Below, one piece after another: positions 1 through 5,890 of a stretch of 10,135 bases of DNA. The notes under the pieces are model-generated. The model had not been told where the DNA came from. It saw nothing but the letters and a program-made list of their open reading frames with translations, and did not search any database. Origin of the DNA: Bacillota bacterium (GTDB taxonomy: Bacteria > Bacillota > Clostridia > Peptostreptococcales > Anaerovoracaceae); NCBI GenBank assembly GCA_029219125.1, contig JAQXSU010000169.1, positions 1-10,135 on the forward strand, in the 5' to 3' direction. A program made the position numbers and the translations under genes. Each line of letters opens with the position of its first letter. Positions within the stretch are counted from its first letter, which is position 1.

Positions 1-60
1 GCCAGACCACATTTACGCCTTAAGGCGTTGCTGGTAACAGAGGGCTTTGCCCGTCATAAG
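1..60. other. Non-coding left edge with short palindromes; possible IS200/IS605 right-end remnant
   Basis: No credible gene is seen here. A perfect 14-bp palindrome lies at 15-28 (acgccttaaggcgt), and a short stem with GGGC/GCCC arms and a TTT loop at 42-52. These are followed by the strong hairpin at 66-84. A run of small GC-rich hairpins ending in a strong one resembles the 3' non-coding end of IS200/IS605-type tnpB elements, where the right end also encodes the 3' part of the guide (omega) RNA. That reading rests on general resemblance only: no tnpB codons are visible because the window starts here. A simple intergenic spacer between gltX and a neighbour is the alternative. Confidence 0.3.
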
Positions 61-84
61 AAAAACCACCGGCTAAGCCGGTGG
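61..84 (-). terminator. Rho-independent terminator of gltX
   Basis: Read on the minus strand, an 8-bp GC-rich stem (CCACCGGC/GCCGGTGG, 66-84) with a 3-nt loop is followed directly by five T residues (65-61). It starts 25 bp after the gltX stop codon, the expected place for intrinsic termination. On the plus strand the hairpin is followed by a looser T-rich run (atgtttattt), so weak termination in that direction is possible. Confidence 0.8.
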
Positions 85-109
85 ATGTTTATTTGATTTG
101 CATCAATGT

Positions 110-1765
110 CTACAGGAACTTCCCGATCCGGGCACGGGTCCGTTCTTCGCCCAGGATCTGCTGAATCTCCCACACGTCCGGAGATTGCTGGCGTCCCATG
201 AGAGCGATACGGATCACGGTGCTCACATGGCCCACATGGCCTTTGTACTGATCCGGATTTTTCTTGAAATCCTTTGGCTTGGCCGCATAGCCCAGCTCCG
301 TGCCGATCTGGCGGATTTTGTCGAACCACTGGGACTGGTCGTCGCTGTGATCGTAGGAATCCAGATAAGCTTTCAGGATTGCCGGCGCATCGGAAGCTGC
401 CTCAGCAGGGAACTCGTCCTCGATTTGGAACATGTCATCGAAGAAGTAACTGATGTTTTCCACCATCTGCTGTGCATAGATATGATCCTTACGCGGGTTG
501 CGCTCCTCGTGACGGCCGATGTCCAGAATCTTTTCCAGGTAGGCCCGGTCGTCGAAGATGTGGGAAAGCTCCGGTCTGAACTCCTCCGACCATGCCTTCA
601 GGAAGTCGAACAGGTCAGATGCGCTGATGCGAAGGAGCACGTCCTTGCTGATGTCGTTCAGCTTATTCAGATCAAACAGGGCACCGGAGGTGCTCATCTT
701 TTCTGTGGTGAACGGGAATTCCTCGATGTCTGCATCCGGATTGGCGATGCGCCATTCTTCGAAGTTGGAGTTGAGGATCGTCAGCAGGTATTCCCGCACA
801 GCTGCCGGGTGATAGCCCTGGTTGCGGTAGTAATCCAGGGAAAGCTCCGGATCCTTCCGCTTGGACAGTTTTCTCTTGTTGCCTTCCTCGTCCAGCTTCA
901 TCAGCTGCGCGGTGTGGCAGTATACCGGCGGCTGCCAGCCCAGCTTCTCGAACAGCTCGATGTGAATCGGCAGCGAAGGCAGCCATTCAGCACCCCGCAC
1001 CACGTGGGTGGTCCGCATGAGATGGTCATCCACCACATGGGCGAAATGATAGGTCGGAATTCCGGTTGCCTTCAGGATTACTGTATCCTGGTCGTTTTCC
1101 GGCATGTCCAGTTCGCCGCGGATGGCATCCTGCACCTTGATTCTGCGGATCTGCTCCTCCGGCAGGCTCAGATCACCGTCCGACTTCAGGCGGACCACAT
1201 AAGGCTGACCTGCCGCCAGCTTCGTCTCAATCTCCGACAGAGAAAGACCCCGGCTCCTGGCCCATTTGCCGTAGATGCCCGGATTTTGTTTGGTGGCCTC
1301 CTGCTCGGTGCGGATCGCCGCAATCTCCTCTTCGGTCAGGAAGCACGGGTACGCCTTGCCCTCGCTGACCAGCTTCTTGGCAAAGCACTGATAAATCTCG
1401 CCCCGGTGGCTCTGGGTGTAGTCGCCGTATGCCCCAAGATCGCCGTCCATGGTGGCACCTTCGTCAAACTGAATGCCAAAGAAACGCAGGGAGTTGATGA
1501 TGATTTCCACCGCACCCTCCACGAAACGCTTGTCATCCGTATCCTCAATTCTCAAAAAGAACTTGCCGCCGGACTGGTGTGCCAGCCGCTCGTCCACAAA
1601 TGCGCCGTACAGGTTGCCCAGATGAATGAATCCCGTCGGACTCGGCCCCAGACGGGTGACCTTCGCACCCGCCGGCAGATCCCGCTGCGGATACATGGCT
1701 TCGTAGTCTTCCGGCGTCTTTGTAATGTGCGGAAACAGCAGTTCCGCCAGTTTCTGATTGTCCAT
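110..1765 (-). CDS. gltX: Glutamyl-tRNA synthetase (glutamate--tRNA ligase)
   Basis: Cytoplasmic class I aminoacyl-tRNA synthetase that joins glutamate to tRNA-Glu using ATP. The 551-residue protein has the class I signature in the Rossmann fold: RLGPSPTGFIHLGN near residues 38-51, with H48-L49-G50-N51 as the HIGH-type motif. The KMSKS-type loop is K299-L300-S301-K302-R303. Other family landmarks are FFLRIEDTD (69-77), an arginine-rich QSHRGEIYQ segment (119-126) and RGAEWLPSLPIH (257-268). The remaining C-terminal part is the helical anticodon-binding region. It is longer than the roughly 470-490 residues of E. coli-type enzymes, as in many clostridial forms. The ATG at 1765 is supported by GGAGG (minus strand, plus positions 1775-1779) with a 9-nt spacer. 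It is monocistronic as far as can be seen, with its own promoter and terminator. Sense codons TTA, CTA and TCA are essentially absent, as expected of a well-expressed housekeeping gene. Confidence 0.97.
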   Translation of the reverse strand: MDNQKLAELLFPHITKTPEDYEAMYPQRDLPAGAKVTRLGPSPTGFIHLGNLYGAFVDERLAHQSGGKFFLRIEDTDDKRFVEGAVEIIINSLRFFGIQFDEGATMDGDLGAYGDYTQSHRGEIYQCFAKKLVSEGKAYPCFLTEEEIAAIRTEQEATKQNPGIYGKWARSRGLSLSEIETKLAAGQPYVVRLKSDGDLSLPEEQIRRIKVQDAIRGELDMPENDQDTVILKATGIPTYHFAHVVDDHLMRTTHVVRGAEWLPSLPIHIELFEKLGWQPPVYCHTAQLMKLDEEGNKRKLSKRKDPELSLDYYRNQGYHPAAVREYLLTILNSNFEEWRIANPDADIEEFPFTTEKMSTSGALFDLNKLNDISKDVLLRISASDLFDFLKAWSEEFRPELSHIFDDRAYLEKILDIGRHEERNPRKDHIYAQQMVENISYFFDDMFQIEDEFPAEAASDAPAILKAYLDSYDHSDDQSQWFDKIRQIGTELGYAAKPKDFKKNPDQYKGHVGHVSTVIRIALMGRQQSPDVWEIQQILGEERTRARIGKFL

Positions 1766-1804
1766 TTATGAAAACCTCCGTAAAAAAATCATACTAACGC
1801 ACTT

Positions 1805-1833
1805 ATTATACTGGAAAACGGATAAATTAGCAA
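1805..1833 (-). promoter_or_regulatory. Sigma-A-type promoter of gltX
   Basis: Read on the minus strand, a perfect TATAAT -10 box lies at 1805-1810 and a TTGCTA -35 box (4 of 6 consensus) at 1828-1833, separated by exactly 17 bp. Transcription should start near 1798, giving a leader of only about 33 nt containing the GGAGG ribosome binding site. That is too short for a T-box or other riboswitch, so this synthetase gene is probably not controlled by a tRNA-sensing leader. Confidence 0.75.
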
Positions 1834-1977
1834 GATTACGGGAAAATTAAAGCCATGTTTCTTCGCAAAATCCGTGCGCCCGGGGTTCTTTTACTGCCCG
1901 GCGGACCCTCTCGCCGTTTGCTACGCCGCGGTATTTTTTCCGCACGGCGGGCCTCGGTTTTCTTACCTGCAGGCCCT

Positions 1978-2040
1978 CGGTTTTCCAAAACCCGCAAAAA
2001 GTTTTCTTTTTGAAAACAAAATCGGCATTTTGGAAAACAA
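1978..2040. repeat. Nested inverted repeat, copy 1 (63 bp)
   Basis: First of two ungapped 63-bp direct copies. Outer arms GTTTTCC (1980-1986) and GGAAAAC (2032-2038) are perfect inverse complements. An inner hairpin has GTTTTC and GAAAAC arms around a T-rich loop. Copy 1 lacks the extra outer base pairs of copy 2. A partial extra copy of the left arm (cctcggttttc) lies just upstream around 1963-1973. Confidence 0.75.
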
Positions 2041-2150
2041 TTCGCAATTTTCGAGCAGCGGGAACGTTTGAAACGTGAAAAAAGCCGGGAAAATAGATTT
2101 TGCTGGGAAAAACAGGAATAAAAAAGAAGAATGTGGAAGAAAAACGTCGT

Positions 2151-2213
2151 CGGTTTTCCGAAAAGGGAAAAAAGTTTTCTTTTGGAAAACAAAACAGGGT
2201 TTTTGGAAAACCG
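2151..2213. repeat. Nested inverted repeat, copy 2 (63 bp)
   Basis: Second copy, 173 bp downstream of the first and aligning to it without gaps. Outer arms CGGTTTTCC (2151-2159) and GGAAAACCG (2205-2213) are perfect 9-bp inverse complements. The inner hairpin is GTTTTC (2174-2179) and GAAAAC (2185-2190) around TTTTG. Conservation is strongest in the arms and the central aaaagttttctttt block, while the bases between arms differ. That pattern suggests selection on structure or on repeated GTTTTC/GAAAAC sites. It ends 52 bp before the germination gene start. Confidence 0.75.
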
Positions 2214-2232
2214 CGGGGAGAAAGACGAAGAG

Positions 2233-2254
2233 AAATAAAGGGGAAATAAAGGGG
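2233..2254 (+). repeat. Tandem 11-bp repeat duplicating the ribosome binding site
   Basis: The 11-mer aaataaagggg occurs twice head to tail (2233-2243 and 2244-2254). Each copy carries an AAGGGG Shine-Dalgarno-like core. The second lies 10 nt before the ATG at 2265 and supports that start; the first is 21 nt away and too far for normal initiation. Confidence 0.7.
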
Positions 2255-2264
2255 AAAGAGAAAA

Positions 2265-3824
2265 ATGTACGGAAAATATCTGAAGATCATGGAAGCGGAG
2301 CTGCCGCTGGGGGAGAGTTTTGACCTGCTGGAGCGGGAAGTGACCATAGGGGGCCGGAAGGGGACCATGTTTTTTGTGGATGGGCTTACGGACGGGGAGC
2401 TGATGCAGCGGGTTATGGATTATCTGATGAAGGTGCAGCTGGAGGATATGGAAGGGATCGTGACCAGCCGGCAGTTCATCGCAGGGCATCTGCCGTTTCT
2501 CGATGCGACCCTGGCCGCGCCGAAGACACCGCAGCCTTCGAAGACTCCGAAGACACCGCAGCCTTCGAAGGACTTGAAGACGGAGGAGTCCCCGCAGCAG
2601 GAACAGGTGAGCGAGCCGAAGGAATGGACGGAGCAGCAGATTCGGGAGTGCTGTGCCCAGGCACAGACCAGGCTCTATGCAGGGCTGGTGCCGCTGATGG
2701 TGGAGGGGCTGGATCAGATCATTATCATCGACGCCAGGGATTATCCGCTGCGGTCGGTGGAGGAACCGGATAAGGAAAAAAGCCTGCGGGGCGCCAGAGA
2801 CGGATTCACGGAAAGCTTCATGCAGAATATCGCCCTGATCCGCCGCCGGCTGCGGGACAACAATCTGATCTTTCAGAACTTCAGCATCGGGAATCTGTCC
2901 AAGAGCGATGTGGCCATGGTCTACATCCGGGGAAAGGCGGATCCGGCCCTGGTGGAGCACACGAAAAATCTGCTGCAGGGGTTGGAGAAGGAGCCGAACC
3001 TGGACGCTCTGACGGTGGGAGATCAGAGCCTGCTGGAGAAGATTTTGATGATGACCCGGCGTGAGGGAAAAAAGCGGTGGGCAGGGGGCAGGTTCAATCC
3101 GTTCCCTAAGGTTCGGTACTCCCAGCGGCCGGACATCATTTCGGCTCACATCGCCGAGGGAAAAATCGCCATCATCGTGGACAATTCGCCAACGGTGATG
3201 CTGCTTCCGGTGGGCATCTTTGACTTTCTGCAGGATGTGGATGATTACTATTTCCCGCAGCTGACGGGCAACTACTTCCGGCTGCTGCGGACGCTGAACT
3301 TCCTGGTGATCCTGTTTCTGACGCCGGTCTATCTGCTGCTGGTCAATGATGAAGTGTTCAACCCGGACGTGCTGTTATTTTTTGTGCCGGATGAGCCCTT
3401 CGCCATTCCCCTGATCTGGCAGTTCCTGCTGCTGGAGATCGCCGTGGACGGGCTGAAGCTGGCATCGTTGAACACGCCCCAGTCCCTGGGCATGTCCCTT
3501 TCGGTCATCGGGGCACTCATTCTGGGAGAATTCAGCATCGAGTCGGGCTGGTTCATTCCCCAGACCATTCTCTGCATGGCGGTGGTGGCCCTGGCCAGCT
3601 TCACCCAGCCCAGCATTGAGCTGAGCTACGGGGTGAAGTTCACCCGGGTGCTGATGCTCATCGGCACATATCTGTTGGGACTCTGGGGTATGATTGCGGG
3701 TGCGGCCGTCAGTTTCCTGGTGATGGCATCCACCCGGACTCTGTCCGGCGGCTCCTATCTGTATCCGCTGATTCCGTTTCGATGGAATGCACTAAAAAGG
3801 TTGCTTTTTCGTACCGAAGTGTGA
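2265..3824 (+). CDS. GerA-family spore germination protein (A-subunit type, SpoVAF-like)
   Basis: Inner-membrane spore protein of the GerA A-subunit family, which takes part in nutrient germinant sensing and ion or dipicolinate release at germination. Family signatures seen in order: GGRKGTMFFVDGL (residues about 29-41); IIIDARDYPLRSVEEPDKE, then RGARDGFTESFMQNIALIRRRLRD; NPFPKVRYSQRPD; and IVDNSPTVMLLPVGIFDFLQDVDDYY, followed by LTGNYFRLLR. About four or five hydrophobic segments fill the C-terminal third. The short N-terminus, RGARDGF and the RYSQRPD block look closer to SpoVAF than to classical GerAA. A Pro/Lys/Thr-rich linker (about residues 86-105) contains a DNA-level tandem repeat. The ATG at 2265 is chosen because AAGGGG precedes it by 10 nt; the in-frame ATG at 2289 has no such site. 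No B or C subunit genes adjoin it, so it is an orphan A-type subunit here. No terminator follows. Confidence 0.9.
   Translation: MYGKYLKIMEAELPLGESFDLLEREVTIGGRKGTMFFVDGLTDGELMQRVMDYLMKVQLEDMEGIVTSRQFIAGHLPFLDATLAAPKTPQPSKTPKTPQPSKDLKTEESPQQEQVSEPKEWTEQQIRECCAQAQTRLYAGLVPLMVEGLDQIIIIDARDYPLRSVEEPDKEKSLRGARDGFTESFMQNIALIRRRLRDNNLIFQNFSIGNLSKSDVAMVYIRGKADPALVEHTKNLLQGLEKEPNLDALTVGDQSLLEKILMMTRREGKKRWAGGRFNPFPKVRYSQRPDIISAHIAEGKIAIIVDNSPTVMLLPVGIFDFLQDVDDYYFPQLTGNYFRLLRTLNFLVILFLTPVYLLLVNDEVFNPDVLLFFVPDEPFAIPLIWQFLLLEIAVDGLKLASLNTPQSLGMSLSVIGALILGEFSIESGWFIPQTILCMAVVALASFTQPSIELSYGVKFTRVLMLIGTYLLGLWGMIAGAAVSFLVMASTRTLSGGSYLYPLIPFRWNALKRLLFRTEV
2520..2570 (+). repeat. Intragenic tandem repeat encoding a PKTPQPSKT linker
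   Basis: A 24-bp block is repeated exactly with a 27-bp period (2520-2543 and 2547-2570), so one unit is nine codons and copy-number change keeps the frame. It encodes a Pro/Lys/Thr/Ser stretch (PKTPQPSKT, then PKTPQPSKD) between the N-terminal segment and the conserved soluble domain of the germination protein. It is probably a flexible linker in which length is tolerated. Confidence 0.85.
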
Positions 3825-3830
3825 TAAAAT
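3801..3830 (+). promoter_or_regulatory. Probable extended -10 promoter for the acyl-CoA synthetase gene
   Basis: An extended -10 element TGATAAAAT (3822-3830) overlaps the TGA stop of the germination gene. It matches TATAAT at 5 of 6 positions and has the upstream TGn. A weak -35, TTGCTT, lies at 3801-3806 with an 18-bp spacer. AT-rich DNA continues to about 3850. Transcription from here would give a leader of roughly 130 nt. The -35 is poor, so this remains a candidate. Confidence 0.45.
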
Positions 3831-3855
3831 ATTATATTAAAAAAATTGAACTATT

Positions 3856-3935
3856 TTCTCTGCCGCCGGCTTCGTGCGGCTTCGTGCGGCCCTGCGCGGT
3901 CCAATGCACCTCCGTGCAGCCCGTGCGGCAGAGAA
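3856..3935 (+). promoter_or_regulatory. GC-rich structured leader, possible cis-regulatory RNA
   Basis: A perfect 11-bp stem pairs 3856-3866 (TTCTCTGCCGC) with 3925-3935 (GCGGCAGAGAA). It encloses a 58-nt GC-rich segment, within which a hairpin has TGCAC/GTGCA arms (3905-3909 and 3914-3918). The 5' side contains two tandem copies of ggcttcgtgc (3868-3887). A small TTGC-ATAA-GCAA hairpin follows at 3937-3948, and the ribosome binding site is at 3959-3964. No T tract follows the main stem, so it is not an intrinsic terminator. The CCTCC in the inner hairpin loop region (3909-3913) could pair, with one G-U, with the GGGGG at 3960-3964. It matches no riboswitch class that I recognise. Confidence 0.45.
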
Positions 3936-3970
3936 CTTGCATAAGCAAACAGCAGAAAAGGGGGATCACC

Positions 3971-5851
3971 ATGTCAAGATTTATTAAAAAAATGCCGAAT
4001 ATCAAATTCCCGAAATACAAGATGAGCGGCATCGAGGAAATTGAAGAACTGCAGGTGGAGTACACGCCGGAGAAGCTGGCCGAGCTCCAGCAGAAAAACA
4101 CCAGAAAAAGAGATACATACTATCCGGGCACCGACTATAAGACAATCAAGGAAGTCTTCGACCGGTCCACTACCATCTTCAAGGACCGGACCTTCATTCT
4201 GGAAAAATTCAACCGGAAGGGAAGCTTCGAAGAAGTGACCTACGGCCGGTTCCGCAAGGATGTGGTGGAACTGGGCACCGGCCTGACCAGAGCCTTCAAG
4301 CTGCAGGGTGAAAAGATTCTGGTGCTGGGAGAAACCACTTACGAGTGGTACGTATCCTATATGGCCCTGCTCTGCGGCGCCGGCATCGCTGTACCGACCG
4401 ATAAGGAACTGCCGGATAACGAACTGGAAAATGTGATCAAGCGGTCTGAAGCCGCAGCCGTTATCTATTCTCCGAAGAAGAAGGACCAGGTGAAGAAAGT
4501 GGCAAACAAGTGCCCGGGTGTCAGATACTTCATGGAGATGTATTCTGATGCAGGCATCGAAGGGCGCTTTGTGGGCCTGGACTATGTGATGAATGAAGGG
4601 GAAGTCATCACAGACTGCGGCGACAGCAGCTTCATGGAGATCCCGGTGGATCCGGAAGCCTTTGCCGTGCTGCTGTTCACCTCCGGCACTACCAGCCAGT
4701 CCAAGGGCGTCATGCTCTGCAACCGAAACCTGGCTGCCAATATCAATGCCATTACGCCGTATGTTATGCTGTACCCGGAAGACAGAATGTTTTCCGTGCT
4801 GCCGCTGCATCATACCTACGAATCCACCATCGGCTTCCTGTATCCGATGGCCATGGGCGCTTCCATCGCCGTCTGCCAGGGACTGCGCCATATCGTCAAC
4901 GATATGAAGGACACCCATCCGACCGCCATGCTGGCCGTGCCGCTGCTGATCGAAACCCTGTATAAGAAGATCAACCAGACCATCGACAAGAGCGGAAAGA
5001 CCAAGCTGGTGAAATCCATGATCCATGTGACCAACGCCCTGCAGAACGTGGGCGTGGACATCAAGCGAAAAGTATTCAAGGACATTCACGAAAGCCTGGG
5101 CGGCAGCCTGCGGATCATCGTGTCCGCCGCAGCACCAGTGGAGCCTGCCGTAGGCAAGTGGATCGAGGATATCGGCATCTTCTTCCTCCAGGGCTACGGA
5201 CTCACCGAGACTGCACCGATCAGCGCCGTGACGCCGGATTTTGACCGGAGAGTGGGTTCCGCAGGCAAGACCGTTCTCTGCGACCAGATCATGATCAAAG
5301 ACCCGAACGAAAACGGCGAAGGCGAGATCCTGATTAAAGGCGACACCGTCATGCTTGGTTATTACAAGGACCCTGAGGAGACGGCCCGCGCTGTGGAAGA
5401 CGGCTGGTTCAACTCCGGCGATATCGGCTACATCGATGAAGACAACTTCGTCTATATCACCGGCAGAAGCAAGAACGTCATCGTCACCCAGAACGGTAAG
5501 AACATTTATCCGGAAGAACTGGAAGGCCTGCTTTCCCACGTGGAAGAGATCAAAGAATGCATGATCTACGGCAAGGAAGTGGCCGGCGAAAAGGAACTGG
5601 TCATCACCGTCCGCGCCATTCCGGATTACGAACGGATCGCAGAACTCCACGGCGAAGGCCTCAGTGAAGAGGACATCTACAAGCTGATCTGGGAGCAGAT
5701 TCGGCAGGTCAACCGGAAGGTATCCAATTACAAGACCATCAAGAAGCTGGAGATCAAGAAGGGCGAATTCGAAAAGACCAGCACACAGAAGATCAAACGC
5801 TATGCAGAGCTGAAAAACAACAGCGATGTGGAGGAAGCCGCCGAACAATAG
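3971..5851 (+). CDS. Long-chain acyl-CoA synthetase, AMP-forming (FadD-like)
   Basis: ANL-superfamily adenylating enzyme that activates a carboxylic acid, most likely a long-chain fatty acid, to its acyl-CoA through an acyl-AMP. The 626 residues carry all core motifs: the phosphate-binding loop LLFTSGTTSQSKG (T237 to G246), GYGLTET (408-414), WFNSGDIGYID (W479 to D489, with D484 contacting the ribose), GRSKNVIV (498-505), and a C-terminal TQKIKR whose K607 is the expected catalytic lysine. The long insertions and overall size fit the long-chain synthetase branch rather than acetyl-CoA synthetase. It is probably soluble or peripheral. The basic, Lys-rich N-terminus (SRFIKKMPNIKFPKYK) could touch membrane. 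The frame stays open upstream to 3782, but ATG 3971 is chosen because AAAGGGGG ends 6 nt before it and the homologous region starts nearby. The substrate is inferred, not proven. The following gene begins 39 bp later with no terminator. Confidence 0.92.
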   Translation: MSRFIKKMPNIKFPKYKMSGIEEIEELQVEYTPEKLAELQQKNTRKRDTYYPGTDYKTIKEVFDRSTTIFKDRTFILEKFNRKGSFEEVTYGRFRKDVVELGTGLTRAFKLQGEKILVLGETTYEWYVSYMALLCGAGIAVPTDKELPDNELENVIKRSEAAAVIYSPKKKDQVKKVANKCPGVRYFMEMYSDAGIEGRFVGLDYVMNEGEVITDCGDSSFMEIPVDPEAFAVLLFTSGTTSQSKGVMLCNRNLAANINAITPYVMLYPEDRMFSVLPLHHTYESTIGFLYPMAMGASIAVCQGLRHIVNDMKDTHPTAMLAVPLLIETLYKKINQTIDKSGKTKLVKSMIHVTNALQNVGVDIKRKVFKDIHESLGGSLRIIVSAAAPVEPAVGKWIEDIGIFFLQGYGLTETAPISAVTPDFDRRVGSAGKTVLCDQIMIKDPNENGEGEILIKGDTVMLGYYKDPEETARAVEDGWFNSGDIGYIDEDNFVYITGRSKNVIVTQNGKNIYPEELEGLLSHVEEIKECMIYGKEVAGEKELVITVRAIPDYERIAELHGEGLSEEDIYKLIWEQIRQVNRKVSNYKTIKKLEIKKGEFEKTSTQKIKRYAELKNNSDVEEAAEQ

Positions 5852-5890
5852 AGGCAGATCACAGAAGGCCGGCTTCCGGAAAGGTACGGA

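Larger units (their letters stand above)
1834..2264. other. Divergent intergenic region, AT- and purine-rich, with repeats
   Basis: About 430 bp between the gltX promoter and the start of the germination gene. No open frame here has both a ribosome binding site and recognisable protein content; lysine- or phenylalanine-rich frames simply reflect the A-rich plus strand and T-rich minus strand. It holds two 63-bp nested inverted repeats (1978-2040 and 2151-2213), a 13-bp palindrome (acgtttgaaacgt, 2064-2076), and a nearly all-purine stretch running into the start codon at 2265. No convincing sigma-A promoter for the plus strand was found. A forespore-type promoter would fit a germination gene, but none was recognised with confidence. 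Confidence 0.6.

Noticed and set aside
98..1771. A 557-codon open frame on the plus strand covering all of gltX
   Set aside because: It is in codon register with gltX on the opposite strand, so it stays open simply because gltX avoids TTA, CTA and TCA codons. It has no ribosome binding site and no recognisable protein family, while the minus strand encodes a complete synthetase.
1766..1804. T-box leader for gltX
   Set aside because: With the -10 box at 1805-1810 the leader is only about 33 nt, far too short for a T-box stem and antiterminator.
2075..2323. Lysine-rich 82-residue plus-strand frame in the intergenic region
   Set aside because: It runs through the repeats and into the germination gene in another frame. 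The Lys content follows from the A-rich strand, and no ribosome binding site fits.
1836..3149. A 437-codon minus-strand frame across the germination gene and intergenic repeats
   Set aside because: Its first part is the in-register antisense of the germination gene and its tail is a Phe/Ser-rich reading of the T-rich repeats. It matches no known family.
3782..3970. N-terminal extension of the acyl-CoA synthetase from an upstream ATG
   Set aside because: It would overlap the end of the germination gene, has Cys- and Arg-rich content that does not look like the family, and lacks a ribosome binding site. ATG 3971 has a strong one at 6 nt.
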